Part shown: one piece after another, positions 1 through 5,903 of the stretch
How positions within the stretch are numbered: the stretch's first letter is position 1
Layout of the letters: each line of letters opens with the position of its first letter
Assembly (NCBI GenBank): GCA_016234985.1
Contig: JACRNK010000158.1
Location: 1 to 10,554 of the forward strand
Direction of reading: 5' to 3'
Origin: Deltaproteobacteria bacterium
Lineage (GTDB): Bacteria > Desulfobacterota > GWC2-55-46 > UBA9637
Length of the DNA: 10,554 bases
Notes under the pieces: model-generated
Database searches by the model: none
What the model was told of the DNA's origin: nothing
What the model saw: only the letters and a program-made list of their open reading frames with translations
Program-made: the position numbers and the translations under genes

Positions 1-279
1 CGCGCCAATTGGAGCAGAGGTGTCAAGCAGGCCTTTGTAAAACTTGTCTCGGCAAGCCTTGCACAGTATAAATACCATCTCCTGATAGACATCATCTTCC
101 AATGTCTTTTGGTCTGCATCTTCCAGTTCTTTGAGCAGTTCCACCATGCCTGATTCCACATCGCCAGAATAATCCTCAAGATAGCCGCCAAAGTCCGCAA
201 AGCTCTTTACCTCCACAACATATTTCAGGCTGCCTTCGGAAAGTTCTCTGGAGCATGAATAGCATCTGATTTTGTTCAT
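1..279 (-). CDS. Partial small CxxC/CxxC protein of unknown function
   Basis: I do not recognise this gene. The ATG at 279 opens a frame of 93 codons with no stop before the window edge, so the C-terminus is missing. A ribosome binding site (AAAGGA) lies 6 bases upstream of the ATG, which supports the start. The visible protein begins MNKIRCYSCSREL and has one CxxC pair at residues 6-9 (CYSC) and a second at 73-76 (CKAC). The span between them is acidic and probably helical (about 40-70, rich in E, D and L). Two spaced CxxC pairs suggest a structural zinc site of the zinc-ribbon type, but that is inference. No signal peptide or membrane segment is visible, so it is probably cytoplasmic. It is divergent from ccsA. 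No function can be assigned from context. Confidence 0.75.
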   Translation of the reverse strand, partial: MNKIRCYSCSRELSEGSLKYVVEVKSFADFGGYLEDYSGDVESGMVELLKELEDADQKTLEDDVYQEMVFILCKACRDKFYKGLLDTSAPIGA

Positions 280-337
280 ACAAATCCTTTCTTTTGTTTG
301 CAGACGATATAACAAACCTTAAAATAAAATCATCATC

Positions 338-366
338 TTGTCAATCCAATTAAATTATGTTATTTA
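338..366 (+). promoter_or_regulatory. Possible divergent promoter region with overlapping -35 elements
   Basis: The AT-rich space between the divergent genes contains TTGTCAA at 338-344. Read on plus, TTGTCA (338-343) is followed after 17 bases by TATTTA (361-366). Read on minus, a perfect TTGACA (344-339) is followed after 17 bases by TAAGGT. The two -35 boxes would overlap almost completely. Both -10 boxes are weak matches, so the exact assignment is uncertain, but both divergent genes need promoters in this gap. Confidence 0.3.
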
Positions 367-368
367 AA

Positions 369-397
369 CCCCCACACCAAAGATTTTGGTGTGGGGG
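369..397 (+). promoter_or_regulatory. Perfect 13-bp hairpin in the ccsA leader
   Basis: The arms CCCCCACACCAAA (369-381) and TTTGGTGTGGGGG (385-397) are exact inverted complements around a GAT loop. An A-T pair at 368/398 can extend the stem. The 3' arm ends in GGGGG, 11 bases before the ATG at 409. This is the only purine-rich stretch that could serve as a ribosome binding site, so the hairpin may mask it. No T-tract follows on plus. On minus it is followed by TTTAAATAA, so a weak terminator reading is possible but would serve no visible gene. Confidence 0.6.
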
Positions 398-408
398 TAA
401 ACTCTGCC

Positions 409-1296
409 ATGTCAAACCTGGAAACAATACTATCAAGAGACGGCTATCTGCTTGCCATTGAAATAAGGCTTTTCTGGTTCGTAGCCCTTGTTTACGGGAT
501 CTGCCTTATATTGTATCTCATCCATCTTATTACCAAAAAGGCCGGACCTGGAAGGCTGGGCACAAACATACTCTGGCTTGCCGTAATCACCCATGCAGGT
601 TTGCTCATTCTAAGGACATTTGAGGGCCAGAGGGCGCCGTTTCAAACCCTTTATGAAAGCCTGTCATGGTTTGCATGGTCTGCGTCTGTCACATACCTCT
701 ATGTGGAGAAGCGATGGAAGGACATCTTCCTGCCGGGGATACTTGTAACGGCGCTATCCATGGGCGCATGCTTGTATGCCCTGCTGGCCAGAAGCCCTGC
801 TGTAGAGCCTCTCTCGCCGCCGCTTCAAAGCTATTGGTTTGAATGGCATGTGGCGCTGGCATTTTTATCTTATGCCGTCTTTGTTTCAAGCTGTTCAATA
901 GAGATAGTCTATCTTGTGATAAAGCCTTCTGTAAAAAAGGGGTTGAAACTGGAATATGGCCTCAATACAGGCAATCTTGAGACATTTCACAGACAGTCTT
1001 TCAGGCTTGCCCTTTTTGGCTTTCCTTTGCTTACATTCGGCATATTTTCAGGGGCTGCATGGGCAAATGACGCATGGGGCAGATACTGGGGGTGGGACCC
1101 AAAAGAGACATGGTCGCTCATCACATGGACAGTATTTGCAATTTATCTTCATTCCATGTCAATACCAAAATGGAATAGACTGCCTGCGTCAATATTCAAC
1201 ATACTTGGATTTATATGCATGCTTATGACATTTATCGGCGTAAACTGGCTGGCAAGGCTTCTGGGCATACCGAGTTTGCATTTGTATGCGATGTGA
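409..1296 (+). CDS. ccsA: Cytochrome c biogenesis protein CcsA/ResC (System II, WWD domain)
   Basis: This membrane protein belongs to the System II haem delivery and ligation complex, which attaches haem to apocytochrome c outside the cytoplasmic membrane together with ResB. The product is 295 aa. Several hydrophobic membrane segments are visible (about 22-42, 53-70, 106-126, 147-171, 198-218, 236-250 and 263-283). The signature tryptophan-rich WWD motif WGRYWGWDPKETWS is at residues 223-236. Candidate haem-ligand histidines are H62, H147 and H248, with a conserved-looking LHLYA end. I chose the ATG at 409. The in-frame GTG at 391 lies inside a hairpin arm and would add only MGVNSA. The partner resB is 303 bp downstream, interrupted by repeats. 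Family naming is inconsistent: some databases call this protein CcsB. It is much shorter than CcmF, which argues against a System I protein. Confidence 0.93.
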   Translation: MSNLETILSRDGYLLAIEIRLFWFVALVYGICLILYLIHLITKKAGPGRLGTNILWLAVITHAGLLILRTFEGQRAPFQTLYESLSWFAWSASVTYLYVEKRWKDIFLPGILVTALSMGACLYALLARSPAVEPLSPPLQSYWFEWHVALAFLSYAVFVSSCSIEIVYLVIKPSVKKGLKLEYGLNTGNLETFHRQSFRLALFGFPLLTFGIFSGAAWANDAWGRYWGWDPKETWSLITWTVFAIYLHSMSIPKWNRLPASIFNILGFICMLMTFIGVNWLARLLGIPSLHLYAM

Positions 1297-1345
1297 TGGT
1301 TCGACAAGCTCACCATGACATTGTCACCCTGAGCCTGTCGAAGGG
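1297..1345. repeat. Palindromic intergenic repeat directly after the ccsA stop
   Basis: The repeat begins one base after the TGA stop. The segment 1297-1334 matches 3097-3134, after the resB stop, at 35 of 38 positions. Nested inverted repeats are visible: TTCGACAAGC (1300-1309) against GCCTGTCGAA (1333-1342) with one mismatch, GCTCA (1308-1312) against TGAGC (1330-1334), and TGACA/TGTCA in the centre. It resembles the dispersed CCTTCGACAGGCTCAGGGTGA type of repeat. It could fold at the mRNA 3' end. Confidence 0.75.
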
Positions 1346-1375
1346 TGATGTCTGGAGACGACTTCTACCCTCTAA

Positions 1376-1576
1376 CAGGGTGTTGAAAAAGTCTTTTAAC
1401 TGTCTTTGCGAGCGAAGCGAAGCAATCTCGTAGTTAAACAAATCAATGAGTTCGAGATTGCGGAGCCTGTTCCGAACCTGTCTTGAGATTGCTTCGGCTG
1501 ACTTTATCAGCCTCGCAATGACAGGTGAGGAATCTCACTCCTCGCAATGACATTACGGGCGTTTTTCCACAGCCTG
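1376..1576. mobile_element. MITE-like non-coding element between ccsA and resB
   Basis: The left end CAGGGTGTTGAAAAAG (1376-1391) and the inverted right end CAGGCTGTGGAAAAAC (complement of 1561-1576) agree at 13 of 16 positions. Both ends abut the tetranucleotide CTAA (1372-1375 and 1577-1580), a possible target-site duplication. The interior has no convincing ORF. It carries oppositely oriented GCGAAGCAATCTC / GAGATTGCTTCGG segments (about 1410-1430 and 1486-1498) and two CCTCGCAATGACA segments (1511-1523 and 1540-1552), a familiar dispersed repeat type. This probably reflects nested repeats. No transposase is encoded, so any movement would be in trans. The four-base flank match could be chance. 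Confidence 0.5.
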
Positions 1577-1599
1577 CTAATACTGTAGATTTGAACCCA

Positions 1600-3096
1600 A
1601 TGACTATCCTAAAAAAGATAAAATCTTTCAATTGGCATGGCATCCGGGAAAACAAGCTCTACAAGAGATTTGCCTCGCTTAAGACCTCCTGCGTATTTCT
1701 TGGAATACTTGTAGGATTTTATATTCTTGGGACAATCTTCCCGCAAGGCGCCTCGTTTGATGAGTATGCAACCTTATCACTAGGCAGGTGGATGTCCTTT
1801 GTTATTTTCTTTGACCTCCTGAACATATTTAACACCCCCGGCTTTTTAATCATCGCATTCCTTTTATTCATAAATCTGACAATCTGCGCGATTGAAAGAT
1901 TTTTCATGCTCTGGAGCCAGAGAAAAACCGTATCAGAGGATTTGCAGTTTACCCCGGCATTCACATTCCCGTTGGATATAAATCCCCATTTGGAAAGCGC
2001 TGAAGAAAGCGTCCAAGAGATATTTAAAAAGGAGCTGCGCTTCAAAGAAAAAACATGCGCAGACCCCGGACTAAACATAATGGAAAAAGGCTGGTCATAC
2101 AGATGGCTTACATGGATTTACCATGCGGCTATTTTCCTTTGCTTCTTTGGTTTTTTTCTCACCTATCTCTTTTCATACGAAGATGAAATCACGCTTTATC
2201 CGGGAGAGGCGGCAGCAATAAAACCTGCAGCGATAAGCAGATGGAATAAAAGCCGGGGCAGCAAACCGCAGGGGCTTGATTTTAAACTTATGCTTGATGA
2301 ATTCATAACTGAGTATAATCAGTTTCCAAAATTAGATTATCCTGCCGACAAACTCTCAAGGCTGGCGGTTGGCATGGGCTGGAAAGACCCCAAATACATA
2401 CTGAAAGACGAATCCTACTTCCCAAAAGACTGGAAAAGCAGGCTTAAGGTTATAAAAGGAAAACAAACCGTCTTGGAAAAGACGATTGAGGTAAATGACC
2501 CTCTCTCGTATCAAGGCATAACCTTCTATCAGGCGGCGTATAAACAAAATCTGAAGATACAGTTGGATGACAACCCCATCCTGTTTGAAACGGAAACTGG
2601 CAAAGATTTAATTATACCCGGCATAGACGGCATGCTTAAATTCGGGACAATAAAAACAGGAACTTTATTTAAAAAAGACGGCTCAACGGAAAAGATAAAG
2701 CCGTGGACAGAGGCGACTCTTATAAAAAAAGATGGTAACGGAAAAACAGAGACCGAAAAGCTCGGCAAGCTTGAACAGGATGGCGGGCTGTATATAAATG
2801 ATAAAAGGATCAGCCTGCGGGAATTTAAAGAAGCGTCTATCTTAAGCTACCGTTACGACCCCGGTGTTACGCTGCTCTGGTGGTCAGGCATTATCGCTCT
2901 GCTGGCAATGTCATTACGGATATTCGGAGCATGGCACAGGATAATCTACAGGATAGAAGAGAAAGACGGCGCGCCTTATCTTCTGCTTAAGATAAAAAGC
3001 AAAGGCCTTATGGCAGACGAAGAAAAACTCATAAAAAGAGTGCAGCGTTCTTTGATAAACATGACGGACCCTATAAATTTGGATACGCCGGTTTAA
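1600..3096 (+). CDS. resB: Cytochrome c biogenesis protein ResB/Ccs1
   Basis: ResB forms the membrane complex with the WWD protein that exports haem and ligates it to apocytochrome c. The product is 498 aa from the ATG at 1600. The family layout is complete: FASLKTS followed by membrane segment 1 ending LGTIFPQG (about 29-50), segment 2 (about 81-101), and segment 3 with WIYHAAIF (about 169-191), whose H175 is a likely haem-pocket residue. A large extracytoplasmic domain follows, with the hallmark VNDPLSYQGITFYQAAY at 298-314, then a last membrane segment (about 423-443). The frame stays open upstream to a GTG at 1525, but those 25 codons are encoded by the MITE-like repeat, so I prefer the ATG. 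No good ribosome binding site precedes it, which leaves the start somewhat uncertain. ResB usually precedes the WWD gene; here the order is reversed. Confidence 0.92.
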   Translation: MTILKKIKSFNWHGIRENKLYKRFASLKTSCVFLGILVGFYILGTIFPQGASFDEYATLSLGRWMSFVIFFDLLNIFNTPGFLIIAFLLFINLTICAIERFFMLWSQRKTVSEDLQFTPAFTFPLDINPHLESAEESVQEIFKKELRFKEKTCADPGLNIMEKGWSYRWLTWIYHAAIFLCFFGFFLTYLFSYEDEITLYPGEAAAIKPAAISRWNKSRGSKPQGLDFKLMLDEFITEYNQFPKLDYPADKLSRLAVGMGWKDPKYILKDESYFPKDWKSRLKVIKGKQTVLEKTIEVNDPLSYQGITFYQAAYKQNLKIQLDDNPILFETETGKDLIIPGIDGMLKFGTIKTGTLFKKDGSTEKIKPWTEATLIKKDGNGKTETEKLGKLEQDGGLYINDKRISLREFKEASILSYRYDPGVTLLWWSGIIALLAMSLRIFGAWHRIIYRIEEKDGAPYLLLKIKSKGLMADEEKLIKRVQRSLINMTDPINLDTPV

Positions 3097-3171
3097 TGGT
3101 TCGACAGGCTCACCATGACAAAGTCACCCTGAGCGTTCGACTGAGCTCACGCCGAAGGCCTGTCGAAGGGT
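3097..3171. repeat. Palindromic repeat between convergent resB and mcp
   Basis: This second copy of the element found after ccsA again begins one base after a stop codon (TAA). A perfect 10-bp inverted repeat, TTCGACAGGC (3100-3109) and GCCTGTCGAA (3158-3167), encloses further GCTCA/TGAGC pairs. It is longer than the first copy, with an extra segment at about 3135-3157. It fills nearly all of the 81 bp between two convergent genes, so it may act as a bidirectional 3'-end structure. No classical T-tract terminator is present. Confidence 0.75.
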
Positions 3172-3177
3172 CTTTAA

Positions 3178-5100
3178 TCAGTTTGACAGTTTTTGAAATT
3201 CCATAACTTCAACCGGTTTAACCTTGCCGATTGCTGCCTTCACAGCCTTTAACCTCGGCCTTGCCGTTTCTTCTTTTCTTGTTTCTTCTTTTCTTGGCGT
3301 ATCTTCCTTCATGCTAAACCTTCCTGCCACCTCTGCCAAGCTGTCAGATTGCCTTGAAAGCTCTTCAGCAGACGCTGCAAGCTCCGTAACGCTGCCTGCA
3401 TTCTGCTGAATCATGTCTCTCAGCTTTTCTGCCGCCTTCACTACCTGATCGGTGCCTGACGCCTGCTCATCTGCCGATGCGCTTACCTCCTGCGTTACCT
3501 CATTCAGTTTTGTGACTGCCTTGCTTATCTGTTCGCAGCTGCTTGCCTGTTCGCTTGTCGCGGCGCTTATCTCAGATGAATATTTTGACACCTCTGTCAC
3601 TGCGGCCTCTATATTCTTAAGCGATCCCACAACTTCGCCGGAGAGCTTCAGCGCCTGCTCCACAACTCCCACATTGCGCTCTACATTGCTAACCGCTGAC
3701 TGGGTGTCTTTCTGGATGCCGTAAATAAGTTCGGCTATTTCTTTTGTGCTTTTTGCAGACCTCTCGGCTAATTTTCTTACTTCATCTGCAACTACCGCAA
3801 AGCCCATGCCGTGCTCCCCTGCCCTTGCTGCTTCTATGGCTGCGTTGAGGGCTAATAAATTGGTCTGCTCCGCTATATCGTCTATGACTTCCACTATCTT
3901 GCCTATGTCTTCAGCCCTGCTTCCAAGTATCCGTATTGTTTCTCCGGATTTCGTTATAACCTTTGTTATCTCATTCATGCCGCCTGATGATTTATCAACC
4001 GCGCCCCTTCCTGAATTTACAGCTTCAGAAGCCTTGCCGGAGAGTTCCGCAAGCCTTTTTGCATTGTCGGCAACCTGCTGTATGGATGCTATGAGTTCTT
4101 CTATTGAGCTTGATGTCTGGGTTACTGCCGCTGACTGGCCCTGGATGTTTTTAGCAACATTTTGTATGTTGGCGCTCATCTCGTGTATGGTGGATGTTAT
4201 CTCTTCTACTCCGGTTGAGGCTGACTCGGTGCTTCTGCTTGACTGTTCGGCAGTTGCGGCTATCTGCGACGAGGCGGCAGCTACCTGCTCGGAGCCTCCT
4301 CTCACCTGCCCGACAATATTCCTAAGCCCTGCAATCATCTCTCTGAAGGCATTGGCAAGGATGCCGACTTCATCTTTTGATTTGACCTCTATAGCAACAT
4401 CCAGATCGCCGGAGGCTATCCGCTGGGCAGCCTCTGCCATGGCCTTTACCGGCGAAACAATGCTTCTGCTAAGGAGGGCAGCCATTAATATGCTGGCAGA
4501 CACGGCCAGAAAACCTATAACAAAAAATGTAATTATAAGGGTCTCATACCTCGTTCCTGACATTTCAGTAAGGTCTTTTGCCTCTTTGGTTTCTTTATCT
4601 ATAAGTTCGTCTGTTAATGCCACGAATTTATTATATCTTTCCTTTTGGATGCCTAAAGCAATATTTTTAGCTTCTTGCACCCTGCCTGCATATACTGCAG
4701 GTATGACTTCATTGTCTCTGGTATTTTTAAAGGCAACCCAGACTGCATTGGTCTCTTTAAGAGGCGTAATCATATCCTGTTTAAAAGACGCGTTCTTGAG
4801 AAGGCCGGCAAAAATAGAGTCTATCTCCTCTGTCAAGTCAGTGATAATTTTATGCTGCCCGTCCTGTTTTGCCCTTTCTGTTTCAGACATCATGGTCACA
4901 AGGGCGGCTCTTACGCCGTTCAATTTAGCATGAAGTGTCGCCACCCCGACAGATGCTTGATAATGCTCGCCATACATCTCTTCCAGAAACCCCTTTAATT
5001 CGTGCAGGCTTTTATATCCTACAAATACAGCCATCCCGAGAAAAAGCGTCAAGATACCGAAACTCGCAACCAATTTTGTCTTTAAATTTAAAGATTTCAT
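3178..5100 (-). CDS. Methyl-accepting chemotaxis receptor with 4-helix-bundle sensor
   Basis: This transmembrane receptor controls CheA autophosphorylation through CheW. The product is 640 aa, with TM1 at about 12-28, an extracytoplasmic helical domain at about 29-187 (4HB_MCP type by pattern), TM2 at about 187-210, HAMP at about 211-263, and a cytoplasmic coiled-coil hairpin. The hairpin tip [19 protein letters not shown] (411-429) is canonical. Likely methylation pairs are E299/E300 and E334/E335, each in a small-x-x-EE-x-x-small context. The tail after about 597 is a charged linker with a duplicated RKEET, and it has no CheR-binding WxxF pentapeptide. AGGAGG (5107-5112) lies 6 bases before the ATG. 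cheW ends 21 bp upstream, so the two genes form one transcription unit. The ligand cannot be inferred from the sequence. Confidence 0.95.
   Translation of the reverse strand: MKSLNLKTKLVASFGILTLFLGMAVFVGYKSLHELKGFLEEMYGEHYQASVGVATLHAKLNGVRAALVTMMSETERAKQDGQHKIITDLTEEIDSIFAGLLKNASFKQDMITPLKETNAVWVAFKNTRDNEVIPAVYAGRVQEAKNIALGIQKERYNKFVALTDELIDKETKEAKDLTEMSGTRYETLIITFFVIGFLAVSASILMAALLSRSIVSPVKAMAEAAQRIASGDLDVAIEVKSKDEVGILANAFREMIAGLRNIVGQVRGGSEQVAAASSQIAATAEQSSRSTESASTGVEEITSTIHEMSANIQNVAKNIQGQSAAVTQTSSSIEELIASIQQVADNAKRLAELSGKASEAVNSGRGAVDKSSGGMNEITKVITKSGETIRILGSRAEDIGKIVEVIDDIAEQTNLLALNAAIEAARAGEHGMGFAVVADEVRKLAERSAKSTKEIAELIYGIQKDTQSAVSNVERNVGVVEQALKLSGEVVGSLKNIEAAVTEVSKYSSEISAATSEQASSCEQISKAVTKLNEVTQEVSASADEQASGTDQVVKAAEKLRDMIQQNAGSVTELAASAEELSRQSDSLAEVAGRFSMKEDTPRKEETRKEETARPRLKAVKAAIGKVKPVEVMEFQKLSN
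3266..3295 (-). repeat. Exact 15-bp tandem duplication in the mcp tail
   Basis: The 15-base unit GTTTCTTCTTTTCTT (plus-strand reading) occurs twice back to back, at 3266-3280 and 3281-3295. It encodes RKEET twice in the charged C-terminal linker of the receptor. Because the unit is a multiple of three, copy-number change would keep the frame. Confidence 0.85.
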
Positions 5101-5106
5101 ATTGTG

Positions 5107-5112
5107 CCTCCT
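5107..5112 (-). promoter_or_regulatory. Ribosome binding site of mcp
   Basis: The sequence AGGAGG on minus lies 6 bases before the ATG at 5100. It fixes the receptor start and is one of the two strongest such sites in the window; the other precedes cheW. Confidence 0.85.
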
Positions 5113-5121
5113 TTTTTTATA

Positions 5122-5622
5122 CTATGCTGCCTGCAAATCGCCTTTTTCGTTTCCCGGTGAAATCTGTCTCTGTATGCCTTCCACCTTTCGCATTTCTTCT
5201 GCGCTTAACAATCTTGCAAGGTCAAGAAGCACAACTAATCCGTTCATAAGCTTGCCTACGCCTGTCACATATTCCGCGCCCACGGAAGATACGATATCAG
5301 GCGGCGGCTCTATGGCGTCTTCGGAAATCTTTATGATGTCAGAGGCGGAATCCACTATAAGTCCCACCATCTTGCCTGCAAGCTCCAATACGAGAATCCT
5401 GTTGCCCCTGTTCCGCTCAGCAGACTGAATGCCTACGCGCCTTCTCATGTCTATTACAGGGACAATCCTGCCCCTTAAATTTACGACGCCTTCGACAAAC
5501 TCAGGCGTGTCAGGGACAGGGGTTATATCAGGAACCCTGATTATCTCCTTGACAGCGCCTATGTTCACTCCAAAAAACTCCCTGCCAACATTAAACCCTA
5601 CCATTTGAAGAACCTTTGACAT
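5122..5622 (-). CDS. cheW: Chemotaxis coupling protein CheW
   Basis: CheW is the cytoplasmic adaptor that bridges receptor tips to the P5 domain of CheA in chemosensory arrays. The product is 166 aa, a single CheW domain of typical length. The conserved core NLRGRIVPVIDMR is at residues 48-60, preceded by PDTPEFVEGV. The segment GLIVDSASDIIKI (87-99) matches the second half of the fold. AGGAGG (5629-5634) lies 6 bases upstream of the ATG. The gene is first in a two-gene unit with the receptor. A consensus sigma-54 promoter (5791-5806) points at it, with a leader of about 157 bases containing a large palindromic repeat. Because CheW and receptor are co-transcribed, this CheW is probably dedicated to that receptor. 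The cheA upstream carries its own CheW-like P5 domain. Confidence 0.94.
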   Translation of the reverse strand: MSKVLQMVGFNVGREFFGVNIGAVKEIIRVPDITPVPDTPEFVEGVVNLRGRIVPVIDMRRRVGIQSAERNRGNRILVLELAGKMVGLIVDSASDIIKISEDAIEPPPDIVSSVGAEYVTGVGKLMNGLVVLLDLARLLSAEEMRKVEGIQRQISPGNEKGDLQAA

Positions 5623-5650
5623 AATTTACCTCCTTTGTTTGTTCCGACAA

Positions 5651-5738
5651 TACCCCTCACCCTTGCCCTCTCCCGCAAGGGGAGAGGGGATTTCTTTTTT
5701 CCCCTCCCTTGACGGGAGGGGATTAAGGGGAGGGTGAC
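5651..5738. repeat. Nested CCCTC-rich palindromic repeat in the cheW leader
   Basis: Two adjacent hairpins are visible: CCCTCTCCC (5666-5674) with GGGAGAGGG (5680-5688), and CCCCTCCC (5701-5708) with GGGAGGGG (5714-5721). An outer pair TCACCCT (5657-5663) and AGGGTGA (5731-5737) encloses both. This is the common dispersed CCCTCACCC...CCCTCTCCC type of bacterial intergenic repeat. It lies between the predicted sigma-54 start point and the cheW ribosome binding site, so it would be transcribed. Its CCTCC stretches could pair with the AGGAGG site. On plus, the first hairpin is followed by a T-rich run, but no plus-strand gene lies upstream. Confidence 0.8.
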
Positions 5739-5751
5739 GGCTTCTGCCATG

Positions 5752-5779
5752 TTTATTGCTTGCTGCTTGCTGTATTTGC
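5752..5779. repeat. Heptanucleotide repeat tract upstream of cheW
   Basis: Four consecutive 7-base units can be read: TTTATTG, CTTGCTG, CTTGCTG, TATTTGC. They share the loose pattern YYTRYTG with tracts at the 3' ends of cheB and cheA. The tract starts at the predicted sigma-54 transcription start and runs into the leader. Confidence 0.5.
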
Positions 5780-5790
5780 ATTTAATGTAA

Positions 5791-5806
5791 TGCAAGCCAT
5801 GTGCCA
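5791..5806 (-). promoter_or_regulatory. Sigma-54 (-24/-12) promoter of cheW-mcp
   Basis: The minus strand reads TGGCACATGGCTTGCA. It contains TGGCAC, five bases, then TTGCA, with the invariant GG and GC separated by exactly 10 bases as RpoN promoters require. It departs from the TGGCACG-N4-TTGCW consensus only at the seventh base. The predicted start is near 5780, about 157 bases before the cheW ATG. The gene directly upstream encodes a sigma-54 activator with an intact GAFTGA loop, which strongly supports function. Confidence 0.85.
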
Positions 5807-5903
5807 AAAAGCTAATTTATGGCTGCAGACCGTGAAAACAGGAGATTTACAGGGAATGGATATTTTTAAGGAATGTCTTATTGGAGGTGGAAAGGTATGG
5901 CGG

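Noticed and set aside
391..408. GTG start for ccsA giving an MGVNSA extension
   Set aside because: The codons lie in the 3' arm of a perfect hairpin with no ribosome binding site before them. The ATG at 409 is a better start.
1525..1599. GTG start for resB adding 25 residues
   Set aside because: The extension is encoded by the repeat element (CTCGCAATGACA copies and its right terminal repeat) and does not look like protein.
1443..1655. 70-codon minus-strand ORF between ccsA and resB
   Set aside because: It lies almost wholly within the dispersed repeats, has no ribosome binding site, and overlaps the resB start.
3746..4933. 395-codon plus-strand ORF opposite mcp
   Set aside because: It is a shadow of the coding strand of a clearly conserved receptor. 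Its Ser/Ala/Leu-rich composition comes from the Ala/Ser/Glu coiled coil on the other strand.
5666..5700. Rho-independent terminator on plus (GC hairpin followed by a T-rich run)
   Set aside because: No plus-strand gene lies upstream. The hairpin is part of a larger nested repeat, so the terminator-like look is probably incidental.
5598..5807. 69-codon minus-strand ORF upstream of cheW
   Set aside because: It is a translation of the CCCTC-rich repeat (PSRQGRG...PLPLRERARVRG type), a typical repeat-derived false gene. It also overlaps the sigma-54 promoter and the cheW start.
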